DNA of 64,000 nucleotides, from NCBI GenBank assembly GCA_035281645.1, contig DATEDN010000081.1, positions 1 to 64,000 on the forward strand, written 5' to 3'. Shown one piece after another: positions 8,213 to 15,886 of the stretch. How positions within the stretch are numbered: position 1 is the first letter of the stretch; each line of letters starts with the position of its first letter. A model generated the notes under the pieces. The model was not told the origin of the DNA and ran no database searches. It saw nothing but the letters and a program-made list of their open reading frames with translations. Origin of the DNA: JACCTH01 sp035281645 (GTDB taxonomy: Bacteria; Actinomycetota; Acidimicrobiia; Spongiisociales; ZC4RG35). The position numbers and the translations under genes are program-made.

Positions 8213-8763
8213 TGCTGACGGCGCTGGCTCAGCCGCAAAAGCTTCCGATCGAACTGGCTCCGGGAAAGATCGTGGGGTTGGAAGGACCGGCCGGGCTGGG
8301 TTTGACCAGGGTAGGGCTCTCGCTTCTGACCGCTCCCTCGCAGGTGGGGACGGTGGTGGTGATCGATGCCCGCGGGGGATGGCTCTCTCCGCTCGCGGCT
8401 TGGGAGGTGGGGGTGAAACCCAGCCGGCTGGTTGTTGTTCGCTGCTCGAATCCAAAGCTCTGGGCAAAGGTATGTGCGGCAGTTCTGGAGGGAGTAGCGG
8501 CGGTCTACGCAGAGGTCCCGCCGGGAGTGGGGGAGAGCGAGCTTCGACGTTTGGCTGCTCTCACCAGGGCTCGCAAAGCAGGGTTGGCATTAAGGCCGCT
8601 TAGAGGTCAGCTCCCGGCCGGGATCACCCATATGCGTCTGAAGGGCACCTCGGTTTCCTGGGAAGGGCCCGATATGGGACACGGCGCCTTGAGCGAGAGG
8701 CAGCTCTCCTTGGAGGTGTCTGGGAAGTCGTTGCCCTGGCAGGAGCTACAGGCCACTGCCTGA
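8212..8763 (+). CDS. imuA: ImuA-like protein (RecA/SulA-related) of the SOS mutasome
   Basis: First gene of the damage-inducible mutagenesis operon; it acts with ImuB and DnaE2 in translesion synthesis. The 183-residue protein has a degenerate RecA-like core: GKIVGLEGPAGLGLTRVGL stands where RecA has its Walker A loop but lacks the GKT, so ATP binding is doubtful, as for actinobacterial ImuA-like proteins. A hydrophobic strand VGTVVVIDARGGW follows. The assignment leans on position directly before imuB (stop and start overlap as TGATG) and on the SOS box 12 bp upstream of the ATG. By sequence alone it is weakly conserved. Confidence 0.8.
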   Translation: MLTALAQPQKLPIELAPGKIVGLEGPAGLGLTRVGLSLLTAPSQVGTVVVIDARGGWLSPLAAWEVGVKPSRLVVVRCSNPKLWAKVCAAVLEGVAAVYAEVPPGVGESELRRLAALTRARKAGLALRPLRGQLPAGITHMRLKGTSVSWEGPDMGHGALSERQLSLEVSGKSLPWQELQATA

Positions 8764-10250
8764 TGCGAACCATCTGTGTCTGGTTCCCGGATTGGCCGCT
8801 CGAGGGGATGCCAGATGATGCCGCCGGATTCGTCTACGAAGAAGGTCGGGCAGCCGGGGGAGAGACGGAGCGAATAGCTGCCGCCAACCGATTGGCCCGT
8901 CAAGCCGGGATCACGATTGGCATGGGGAGAAGGGCGTCCGAGGCACTCTGTCCGACGGCAACGAGCAAGGCCCGTGACCTGGGAGAGGAAACCCGGCGGT
9001 TTGAACCGGTGGTCGCCTCGCTCGAAGATCTGGTCCCGCGAGTAGAAGTGGTCGAACCCGGTTTGGTACTGATCGCTATCGAAGGGTCGCTTCGCTTCTA
9101 TGGCGGTGAGGACATCCTTCTCGACAAAGTGACGGGGACGGCGGGTCCGGGAGCGCGGGTGGGATTGGCCGACGGTCCCTTTGCTGCCCATTGGGCAGCA
9201 CGGACCGCCGAGAACGAACCCAATGTGGTCGAGAACTCCGTGGAATTTCTTTCCCGTCTCGACATCTCGGTCATCGATCGCGAGGAGATGATCGACACAT
9301 TTCGCTGGTTGGGGTTGACCACTCTGGGAGCGCTTGGTGAACTACCCCGGTCGGCGATTGCCTCTCGTTTTGGCGAAGAAGGCCTCCGCGCCCACCAACT
9401 CGCCACCGGCGAGGATCGGCCGGTCAACCCCCGCTCCATTCCTCCTCACCTGGCTGTCGAGGCTCACTACGACGACCCGCTCGAATCCCTCGATCAGGTG
9501 GCCTTCTCGGCTCGGGCTCTCTCGGCCCGATTGATGAACGATCTGCGCCGGGAAGGGATCGCCCCTCATCGGGTGGAGATCGAAGCCGAGTCGGCTCGGG
9601 GTCAGGTGCGGAGAAGGGTGTGGCGTTCGGCCGATCCCTTCCTCGAGTACTCACTGACGGAACGGGTTTGGTGGCAGCTGCGAGCCTGGGTGGAAGGGGA
9701 AGGGGTGGGAGGCGGGCTGGTCCGGCTCCGGCTCGATCCCTCCGACCTTTCCGGCCGCGGGCGCCAACTCGCTCTGCTGGAGCAATCGGAGATGGGTTGG
9801 GAAGCCTATGACGCCAACCGACCGGAGGCGGAGCGGGCCCTTCACCGGGTCCAATCTCTCGTCGGCCCGGATGAGGTGTTGCAGGGGGAGTGGCAGGGAG
9901 GAAGGATGCCAGGGGAACAAGTGCTGTGGTTTCGGTTCGGCGAGGAACCTGCCCCGGCCGAGCGCGACCCCCTCGCCCCCTGGCCCGGAGCCACTCCCGG
10001 TCCTGCTCCAGCGCTGGTACCTCCCGAACCGAAGCCAATCGACATTGAGTGGGAAGGAGGAATGCCGTATCGGGTTCGTCTTGGCGCCCGCTGGGAGCAG
10101 GTAGTCAACTGGGCCGGTCCTTGGCGGCTGTTAGGTCGGTGGTGGAAGGGAGAAGAAGCCGCCGATCGTTATCAGATCGTGACTTCGGCCGGTGCTTTCC
10201 TCGTGATCGTCCGCGGCCAGCGAACATTTCTGGCCGGAATTTACGACTAG
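8763..10250 (+). CDS. imuB: ImuB, catalytically inactive Y-family polymerase homologue
   Basis: Y-family polymerase-like adaptor (495 aa) that bridges DnaE2, the beta clamp and ImuA. The N-terminus reads RTICVWFPDWPLEG where active Y-family enzymes have a catalytic Asp-containing strand, and IAIEGSLRFYGG replaces the S-x-D-E motif, so the palm lacks the usual metal ligands; this is the known state of ImuB. The middle has the little-finger region, and a likely clamp-binding motif QLALLE is at residues 335-340. The C-terminus (RVRLGARWEQVVNWAGPWRLLGRWW and onward) is the ImuB tail domain. It is translationally coupled to imuA by a TGATG overlap and is under the same SOS promoter. It converges with the acyltransferase, overlapping it by 4 bp. 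Confidence 0.9.
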   Translation: MRTICVWFPDWPLEGMPDDAAGFVYEEGRAAGGETERIAAANRLARQAGITIGMGRRASEALCPTATSKARDLGEETRRFEPVVASLEDLVPRVEVVEPGLVLIAIEGSLRFYGGEDILLDKVTGTAGPGARVGLADGPFAAHWAARTAENEPNVVENSVEFLSRLDISVIDREEMIDTFRWLGLTTLGALGELPRSAIASRFGEEGLRAHQLATGEDRPVNPRSIPPHLAVEAHYDDPLESLDQVAFSARALSARLMNDLRREGIAPHRVEIEAESARGQVRRRVWRSADPFLEYSLTERVWWQLRAWVEGEGVGGGLVRLRLDPSDLSGRGRQLALLEQSEMGWEAYDANRPEAERALHRVQSLVGPDEVLQGEWQGGRMPGEQVLWFRFGEEPAPAERDPLAPWPGATPGPAPALVPPEPKPIDIEWEGGMPYRVRLGARWEQVVNWAGPWRLLGRWWKGEEAADRYQIVTSAGAFLVIVRGQRTFLAGIYD

Positions 10251-10963
10251 AGCGCCGAGGCGATGATGTCGCGGGTCCGCGCCGCGAGCTTGGTCGTTTC
10301 GGCTTTCTCCAAGCCTGCCGTCTCGATCGGGGGGTGGATCACCGCTTTGACATCGCCCCCGAATACCCAGAGCTTTCCGGCCGGCCAGGCCTCGTGGGTC
10401 CCCACGATCGTGAGCGGGAGGAGGGGTATGGCTCCGGCCAAGGCCATAGTGAAGGCACCCTTCTTGAACGGCCGCAGGGTGCCGTCGCGGCTCCGGGTCC
10501 CCTCCGGATAGATGATGAGCGATCTTCCCGATGCCACCAGATCCCGGGCCTGCCGATTGACGTTCTCGTGAATCGCCGACCTTGCCTCGCGGTCGACCTC
10601 GACGATGCCAATCGCCCGCATGGCCGGGGCCAGAATGGGGATCGAGAACAGCTCCTTCTTGGCCAGGAATCGGATGGGAAGGGGCACGGCGAGAAAGCAA
10701 ACCATGATGTCGAGCACGGAGAGGTGGTTGGCTACGACCACATGCGAACGAGTGCGGTCAACGTGCTCTCGGCCCTCGACAACGAGAGTCGTCCCCGATG
10801 CCCAGAGCCAGAGCCGGCTCCAAACCCGCGCCAGCTGGTCGATGAACGGGCTCGTCGGTCGAAGGCGTCCCAGGACTATGGCAATGGGAGCGGCCAGCAA
10901 AGTCGCGGCGACCCCGATCACCATCGTTAGAACCGTCCGCACGGGTGCCAGCAACCGCCGCAT
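10247..10963 (-). CDS. 1-acyl-sn-glycerol-3-phosphate acyltransferase (PlsC family)
   Basis: Membrane-associated acyltransferase making phosphatidate from lysophosphatidate, or a related lysophospholipid acyltransferase. From the ATG at 10963 it has 238 aa: an N-terminal hydrophobic helix (about residues 4-30), the catalytic block ANHLSVLDIM (N-H-x4-D), FLAKKELFSIPILAP, and the substrate block IIYPEGTRSRDG. The open frame continues upstream to 11194, but that part runs over the divergent gene and has no family similarity, so I chose ATG 10963, 22 bp from the divergent 5-FTHF cyclo-ligase start. The 3' end overlaps imuB. Confidence 0.9.
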   Translation of the reverse strand: MRRLLAPVRTVLTMVIGVAATLLAAPIAIVLGRLRPTSPFIDQLARVWSRLWLWASGTTLVVEGREHVDRTRSHVVVANHLSVLDIMVCFLAVPLPIRFLAKKELFSIPILAPAMRAIGIVEVDREARSAIHENVNRQARDLVASGRSLIIYPEGTRSRDGTLRPFKKGAFTMALAGAIPLLPLTIVGTHEAWPAGKLWVFGGDVKAVIHPPIETAGLEKAETTKLAARTRDIIASAL

Positions 10964-10985
10964 GTGCCGACGATAGGGTGTCGGG

Positions 10986-11525
10986 GTGCCGCGGACCAAG
11001 GGGGAATGGAGGGACTGGGCGAAGAGCATCTCGCCGGTCACTGAAGCCGAATCGGAAGCCGTTTGCGCGGTGGTGGCCCAGGCGCTTCGCCAGGATTCTC
11101 TCAAGGTGGTCCTTACCTTTCTCGCCATGCCGGGGGAGGTCAGCCTCGCTTGCCTGCACGACGACCCTGCACTTTCCCTGGGCGTCACCCGCACCCCCCG
11201 CCAAGGCCCGCTGACAATTCATCGCCTCCAGGGCTTGCTGGAAACGCATCCTTTTGGGTATTTGCAGCCCACCGCCGACGCCGAATTGATGGACCCGGCG
11301 GCGATCGAGGCGGTTCTGGTTCCCGGGGTTCTGTTCTCAGCTACCGGCGCACGCCTGGGCCACGGCCGCGGCTATTACGACCAGCTGCTGAGCAGCCTTG
11401 AGCCCCGGCCCTGGCTGGTTGGAATTACAGTCGATCGCCGGGTAGTCGAGGGACTTCCGATGGCTGATACTGATGTCTGGATGAATGCGATCGCGACCGA
11501 GTCGGGCTATCGGGTGACAGGATGA
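10986..11525 (+). CDS. 5-formyltetrahydrofolate cyclo-ligase family protein
   Basis: Converts 5-formyl-THF to 5,10-methenyl-THF with ATP, a folate salvage/housekeeping step in the cytosol. The signature near the C-terminus is clear: VLVPGVLFSATGARLGHGRGYYDQLL, equivalent to the PG-x-F-x4-G-x-RLG-x-G-x-GYYD block (residues about 118-141), followed by LVGITVDRRVVEGLPMADTDVWM. The start is GTG 10986 (179 aa). The N-terminal half is shorter and less typical than in E. coli YgfA: the usual basic K-x-x-R-x4 opening is only KGEWRDWAK. It sits back to back with the acyltransferase. Confidence 0.87.
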   Translation: MPRTKGEWRDWAKSISPVTEAESEAVCAVVAQALRQDSLKVVLTFLAMPGEVSLACLHDDPALSLGVTRTPRQGPLTIHRLQGLLETHPFGYLQPTADAELMDPAAIEAVLVPGVLFSATGARLGHGRGYYDQLLSSLEPRPWLVGITVDRRVVEGLPMADTDVWMNAIATESGYRVTG

Positions 11526-11529
11526 AGAG

Positions 11530-11691
11530 GTGAGGCTTTTTGTGCGGCTGGTGGCGTTGGCGCTGGTCGCTCTCTTCGCCCTGATTCTCCTCGGGCCCAT
11601 GGCACCACAGGGAACGTTCTTCTCCGACTTCAGTCTCAACATGCGGGAAGCACTCAACATCCACTGGGGGATGCCACTCGGCTATCCCTGA
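11530..11691 (+). CDS. Small single-pass membrane protein, 53 aa
   Basis: A short reading frame starting at GTG 11530, 4 bp after the cyclo-ligase stop, with a GATGAAGAG purine stretch just before it. It encodes an N-terminal Arg, then about 20 hydrophobic residues (LVALALVALFALILLG), then a polar tail with FFSDFSLN and HWGMPLGYP. The layout suits a small membrane-anchored or secreted peptide. It ends at TGA 11689-11691, overlapping the end of the convergent split-barrel gene by 10 bp. No family is recognised. It could be a chance frame, but its compact placement directly downstream of a coding gene and its clean hydrophobic profile support it modestly. Confidence 0.45.
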   Translation: MRLFVRLVALALVALFALILLGPMAPQGTFFSDFSLNMREALNIHWGMPLGYP

Positions 11692-12095
11692 AAGCGGGGG
11701 TCGGCCACCCACACCCGGACGCGCTCCATCGCCACCGAGATCACCGGCCCCGTGATCTCGTACTGGTTGTACTGGGAGTAGCGAGCTTTGAGGGCAGCTA
11801 TCGCTTCCGGATCCTCCGAAACCACTTTGGCGTGGCCGTCCACCCGCACCCACCAGAGGTGATGCCATCCTTCGGCATAGTGGTGGGCAAGGACCGAGAC
11901 CCGGGGATCGGCTCTGATATTCCGGAGCCGGGCGAGGTTGGGGTCTTGTTTTGGCTTCCGGTCGACAGCGGTTACCAGTCGGTCGCCGACGATGGCGAAG
12001 ACGATGGGGATGACGTGCGGACTCCCATCCGGATTGACGGTTGCCAGGGTCGCCACTCGAGCCAAATTCAGGAGGCGGCGGCCCTTTTCGGACAT
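11682..12095 (-). CDS. PPOX-class split-barrel protein, probably F420-dependent oxidoreductase
   Basis: A 137-residue FMN/F420-binding split barrel of the pyridoxamine-phosphate-oxidase-like superfamily. Family blocks: ARVATLATVNPDGSPHVIPIVFAIVGDRL at the N-terminus, KPKQDPNLARLRNIRADPRVSVLAHHYAE in the middle (residues contacting cofactor phosphate), and a C-terminal AMERVRVWVADPRFQG. It most resembles the Rv0121/TIGR03668-type group, which uses F420 in Actinobacteria. That fits the F420 genes cofG and cofH in this window. The substrate is unknown. It has its own promoter region of about 80 bp shared with the divergent gene at 12180. Confidence 0.8.
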   Translation of the reverse strand: MSEKGRRLLNLARVATLATVNPDGSPHVIPIVFAIVGDRLVTAVDRKPKQDPNLARLRNIRADPRVSVLAHHYAEGWHHLWWVRVDGHAKVVSEDPEAIAALKARYSQYNQYEITGPVISVAMERVRVWVADPRFQG

Positions 12096-12179
12096 GTCGA
12101 CCGATTATGACGGTGCTCGGTTGCCTCTTGCCGAGGTAGGTCCAGAGGCCTAGTCTGATCTGTGGAAGAAGGGGAGTGG

Positions 12180-12491
12180 ATGTCGGTTTTCGTAGGTCAG
12201 CTCTATCGCAATGATGAGCCGCCCGTTCGGGCCTCCGTACAGATCGAAGACGGCCGGGTGAGGATTTGGACCGACCGCCGCCGCTTGGTCTCCTGGGACC
12301 AGGCGCAGGTCTCCTGCGAGCGCATGAGCGTCTTCCGCTTCCAGCTCTCCGACGGCTACGTCAGCTACGAGTTCCAACCCGGCGACCCGGCTGGCTTCTC
12401 CGATTCGATCGGGGCCGTGGTCGACCTACGGGCTCCCAAGAGCCGTTTCGGCCTCGCCGAGCGCATCCGCCAGGCGCAAGCCACCCCATAG
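12180..12491 (+). CDS. Hypothetical protein, about 103 aa
   Basis: A small soluble protein with an alternating hydrophobic pattern consistent with a mostly beta fold (FVGQLYRNDEPPVRASVQIEDGRVRIW, then VSWDQAQVSCERMSVFRFQ), somewhat like a PH-type barrel. No motif is recognised. I prefer ATG 12180, which has an AAGGGGAG ribosome site directly upstream, over the in-frame GTG at 12162. It is about 60 bp before the purine phosphorylase gene on the same strand and may be transcribed with it. Function unknown. Confidence 0.6.
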   Translation: MSVFVGQLYRNDEPPVRASVQIEDGRVRIWTDRRRLVSWDQAQVSCERMSVFRFQLSDGYVSYEFQPGDPAGFSDSIGAVVDLRAPKSRFGLAERIRQAQATP

Positions 12492-12553
12492 CGGATCGCC
12501 CGCCTCACGCGGGACCCCCGAATAGATTGCTGCTCCCCGATTAGAGGAGCTTG

Positions 12554-13273
12554 ATGCCCACGCCCCACATTTCCGCCGAGGCCGGAGACTTCGCCGAGTG
12601 CGTATTGCTGCCGGGCGATCCATTGCGGGCCAGGCACATCGCAGAGAACTTCTTCGACGACGCTCGTCAGGTGAACGCGGTCCGGAACATGCTCGGGTAC
12701 ACGGGGGTCTACAAGGAGATGCCGGCATCGGTGATGGGGAGTGGGATGGGCATCCCCTCGGCTTCGATCTACGCCACCGAGCTGGTAGCGGAATATGGGT
12801 GCAAGCGGTTGGTGCGCGTTGGCTCCGCCGGCGGCATCTCCAACTCAATCAAGCTGCGGGACGTGGTGATCGCCACCGGAGCATGCACTGATTCGGGAGT
12901 CAACCGGGCTCGGTTTCACGGTTGGGACTACTCCGCCATCGCCGACTTCGGATTGGCCCGGGCGGCAGTCGACGCCGCAGCCGCCCTGGGTGTCGACGCG
13001 GCGGTGGGCAACGTCTTCTCGGCCGATCTCTTTTACAACCCTCAGACCGAGGTATGGGATGTGCTGGAGGGTATGGGGGTGCTAGCGGTGGAAATGGAGG
13101 CAGCAGGGCTGTATGGGGTGGCGGCCGAGAAGGGAGCGCGAGCCCTGTCGATTCTCACTATCTCGGATCACATCCGCTCCGGGGAGGCAACAACTTCCCT
13201 CGAGCGCGAGCAGACCTTCAATTCCATGGTGGAGATCGCGCTCGAGGCTCTGTTGGCCGACGCTAAGGCGTAA
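12554..13273 (+). CDS. deoD: Purine-nucleoside phosphorylase, DeoD type
   Basis: Phosphorolysis of purine (deoxy)ribonucleosides to base and (deoxy)ribose-1-phosphate in nucleotide salvage; the family is a hexamer. The sequence follows E. coli DeoD closely: LPGDPLRARHIAENF (phosphate site), MGSGMGIPSASIYATEL, RVGSAGGI with the phosphate-binding Arg, VEMEAAGLYGVAAEKGA (ribose-binding Met/Glu), and TISDHI with the catalytic Asp. I take ATG 12554 with a GAGGAG ribosome site at 12544-12549 over the TTG 3 bp upstream. Length 239 aa matches the family. The gene ends convergent with the L,D-transpeptidase, overlapping by 11 bp. Confidence 0.94.
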   Translation: MPTPHISAEAGDFAECVLLPGDPLRARHIAENFFDDARQVNAVRNMLGYTGVYKEMPASVMGSGMGIPSASIYATELVAEYGCKRLVRVGSAGGISNSIKLRDVVIATGACTDSGVNRARFHGWDYSAIADFGLARAAVDAAAALGVDAAVGNVFSADLFYNPQTEVWDVLEGMGVLAVEMEAAGLYGVAAEKGARALSILTISDHIRSGEATTSLEREQTFNSMVEIALEALLADAKA

Positions 13274-14030
13274 TCAGCTCGTCGCGACTCACCGAGTGGC
13301 CGTAGAGGTATATCGGCATTCCCAGCTGAATTCGGCTCTTCAGGAAGTCCATATCTTCGATCTCGACTCGCACGCAACCATGCGACGCCGGGAAAGCTGG
13401 AACCGACCTCGACCCATGGAGGGCATAGCCCCCGTAGAAGTAGAACGGTGAGTAAAGGAAGCCCAAATATGACTCCCACCATCCCTGACGGCTGCGTCGG
13501 AACTCGAAGCGACCCTCCGGCGTGATGGCCCGGATCAATCGTCCGCGGGAGTTGCGATAAGACTCGCCGTTGGCCGAGGAGATCGGAAACACGCCAGCCA
13601 CCGATTCAGCTTCGATCAAATACAAAACCTGACGACGGAGGTCGACTTCGATTCGGTCGGGTTCAGGCGCCGGGCCGGGGCCGGTGATCTCTCTTCCCAG
13701 TAGATGCCAGTCGTCTTGGCGGAAGATGCCGGTTCGCTCGAGGTCATAGAGCTTCTGAAAGGCGAGCACTGCTCCCACCGTCTGCCGGCCGTACACGCCG
13801 TCGGTCCGTCCCGGAAAGAAGCCGGCATCCAGTAGCCGGCTTTGCAGATCTGCGACCGTCGGCCCCACCGATCCCGGGCGAAGGTCGGGAGGCAAGGGAT
13901 GGTTGATGACCTCGCCAGGGACACCGGTGGCCGCGGCCGGCGCGGCCATAGCCACTAGGAAGATCAATAGGGCCGTGAAAAACTTGATCGTCATCGAGGT
14001 TCTAAATCGGTCTCGTCGATCAAGACTCAA
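13263..14030 (-). CDS. L,D-transpeptidase with peptidoglycan-binding domain
   Basis: Exported enzyme that makes 3-3 peptidoglycan cross-links or anchors proteins to the wall. Order of parts: a signal peptide (hydrophobic KFFTALLIFLVAMAAPAAA, about residues 16-35), a PG-binding-1 domain (GSVGPTVADLQSRLLDAGFFPGRTDG, about 53-110, with GVYGRQT), and a YkuD catalytic domain ending in the motif HG-SRSVPAFPASHGCVRV with the catalytic Cys. The start may be 14030 or the ATG at 13994, which puts the signal peptide nearer the N-terminus; I list the longer form. It stands alone, divergent from the ABC exporter operon. Confidence 0.9.
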   Translation of the reverse strand: MSLDRRDRFRTSMTIKFFTALLIFLVAMAAPAAATGVPGEVINHPLPPDLRPGSVGPTVADLQSRLLDAGFFPGRTDGVYGRQTVGAVLAFQKLYDLERTGIFRQDDWHLLGREITGPGPAPEPDRIEVDLRRQVLYLIEAESVAGVFPISSANGESYRNSRGRLIRAITPEGRFEFRRSRQGWWESYLGFLYSPFYFYGGYALHGSRSVPAFPASHGCVRVEIEDMDFLKSRIQLGMPIYLYGHSVSRDELITP

Positions 14031-14054
14031 CGGTAGGTTCGGGGGTTCCGTGAA

Positions 14055-14120
14055 ATGACCGCACTCTTCACCACGTCCCTTTATCCCGCCGTCGAAACCC
14101 GAAAACCAAACTCCGAATGA
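14055..14120 (+). other. Possible 21-codon upstream ORF coupled to the ABC exporter
   Basis: A short frame starts ATG 14055 and ends with a TGA (14118-14120) that overlaps the ABC gene start as ATGA. Its first codons (encoding MTAL) nearly copy the first codons of the ABC gene: GAAATGACCGCACTCT versus CGAATGACCGCGCTCT, 62 bp apart. This could be a leader peptide or a duplicated start. There is no strong ribosome site before either ATG. Coding status is uncertain. Confidence 0.3.
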
Positions 14121-15886
14121 CCGCGCTCTCCGATGGCGTCAAGCCGCAAGTGACTACTCCTTCGTATCGCACCACTCTTACCACCTACCTCGCCCCCCTG
14201 CGGGGTCGAGCCACCCTGCTCTTGGTGGCGTTGCTGGCCTCGATTGGGCTGCAACTGGTAGTCCCGCAGCTGCTGGCCCGATTCATCGATCAGGTGGGCT
14301 CGCGGGTCGCGGTTGACGGCCTGGTCGGTATCGGGATTGCCTATCTGCTGGCGGGCATCGTCAACCAGCTACTTGATGCCTTTACCTCCTATCTCGGCAC
14401 CGACATTGGCTGGAGCGCCACCAATCGCCTGCGAGAGGATCTCGGGCGCCACCTCCTATCCCTCGACATGGGCTATCACAACGACACCACCCCGGGAGAG
14501 ATGATCGAGCGGGTTGATGGCGACGTCACCGCCGTTTCCGATTTCATTTCGCGTTTCCTCGTTCGCCTGCTCGGAGCCGGGGCGCTGTTGTTGGGGGTAC
14601 TCGTGATCTCCTGGTCCAAAGATCCGGTGATGGGGGTGTCACTGACGGTCTACGTGCTCGGGGTCCTCGGTCTGCTCTGGAGCCTCCGCAACCTTCCGGT
14701 GCAGGCCGCAGAAGAAGAGAGGGAGGTCTCCGCGGTCCTCTATGGCTTCATCGAAGAGCGGCTGGCAGGCATCGAGGACATCCGTGCCTTGGGGGCGGGT
14801 CGCTTCACCATGTCTCGCTTCATTCCGGTCATGCGTGATTACTACCGCCGCACAACCGCGGCGTGGCGCAAGCGAGTGATCGTTTGGGTGACAGCCAATA
14901 CGGTGTTCTGGGCCGGGGACGCTTTGGCCCTGGCGGTGGGGACCTGGCTGGTTCTGGCCGACTCGATCACGATCGGTACCGCCTACCTGATCCTGCAATA
15001 CGCCCAATTGGTGCGACGTCCGATCGAGCAAGTGACCCAGGAGCTGCAGCGTCTCCAGAAGGCGGCGGGCGGGCTCATCCGCATTGATCAGCTACGGAGG
15101 CTTCGGACCTCCATCTCAGTCGGCGAGCACCAGATGCCAAGGGGCCCGCTATCGGTCGAGCTCGATGATGTTTCCTTCGCCTACGAAGATCGACTGGTCC
15201 TTGATCGGGTCAGCTTCCGGCTTGAGGCGGGAACGGTTCTCGGTCTGCTCGGCCGCACCGGTGGGGGGAAGACGACGATCACACGGCTCATTTCCCACCT
15301 CTACGAGCCCACTCATGGCGAGGTGCGGGTGGGAGGGATCGATCTCAAAACCGTCGAGCCCGGTTCCCTAAGGAGAGCCCTGGGCGTGGTTACCCAGGAC
15401 GTGCAGCTTTTCCGAGCCTCGGTTCGTGACAACCTGACCCTTTTCCGGGAGCGAGCCGATAAGGAGATCCTTGCCGTGCTCGATCGGACTGGTCTGGGGG
15501 ATTGGGCCCGCTTGATCGGGCTCGACACCGAGCTCGGATCCGGAGGCCAGGGTCTGTCGGCCGGCGAACAGCAGCTTCTGGCCTTTGCCCGGGTGTTCCT
15601 TCAGGACCCGGGGGTGGTGATCCTCGATGAGCCATCCTCTCGCCTCGATCCCGCTACGGAGTCGGTGTTGGCGGTCGCTACTGAGCGCCTCTTCGCCGGT
15701 CGCACCGTCGTCATCATCGCCCACAGGTTGGAGACCGTCCGCACTGCGGACGAGATCATGGTGGTCGATGAGGGGCGAATCGTCGAGCACGGGTCCCGTA
15801 CCGAACTCGCCGCCGACCCGGGGAGTCTTTACGCCGGTCTGCTCCGTTTGGGAGACCCCGGTCTGTTGGAGGGCGGCCTTCTGTGA
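14117..15886 (+). CDS. ABC exporter half-transporter, subunit A (permease-ATPase)
   Basis: Inner-membrane exporter half with a six-helix permease domain (about residues 25-320) and an ATPase domain (about 345-589). Walker A is GRTGGGKTT (near residue 380), Walker B is VVILDEPSS with the catalytic Glu, and the H-loop is IIAHRLE. The ABC signature reads LSAGEQQL instead of LSGGQ. It overlaps the next exporter gene by 4 bp (GTGA), so the two proteins almost certainly form a heterodimer. Combined with the degenerate Walker B of subunit B, one ATP site would be consensus and the other weak, the asymmetric arrangement known for TM287/288 and BmrCD-type exporters. The substrate is not known. Confidence 0.92.
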   Translation: MTALSDGVKPQVTTPSYRTTLTTYLAPLRGRATLLLVALLASIGLQLVVPQLLARFIDQVGSRVAVDGLVGIGIAYLLAGIVNQLLDAFTSYLGTDIGWSATNRLREDLGRHLLSLDMGYHNDTTPGEMIERVDGDVTAVSDFISRFLVRLLGAGALLLGVLVISWSKDPVMGVSLTVYVLGVLGLLWSLRNLPVQAAEEEREVSAVLYGFIEERLAGIEDIRALGAGRFTMSRFIPVMRDYYRRTTAAWRKRVIVWVTANTVFWAGDALALAVGTWLVLADSITIGTAYLILQYAQLVRRPIEQVTQELQRLQKAAGGLIRIDQLRRLRTSISVGEHQMPRGPLSVELDDVSFAYEDRLVLDRVSFRLEAGTVLGLLGRTGGGKTTITRLISHLYEPTHGEVRVGGIDLKTVEPGSLRRALGVVTQDVQLFRASVRDNLTLFRERADKEILAVLDRTGLGDWARLIGLDTELGSGGQGLSAGEQQLLAFARVFLQDPGVVILDEPSSRLDPATESVLAVATERLFAGRTVVIIAHRLETVRTADEIMVVDEGRIVEHGSRTELAADPGSLYAGLLRLGDPGLLEGGLL

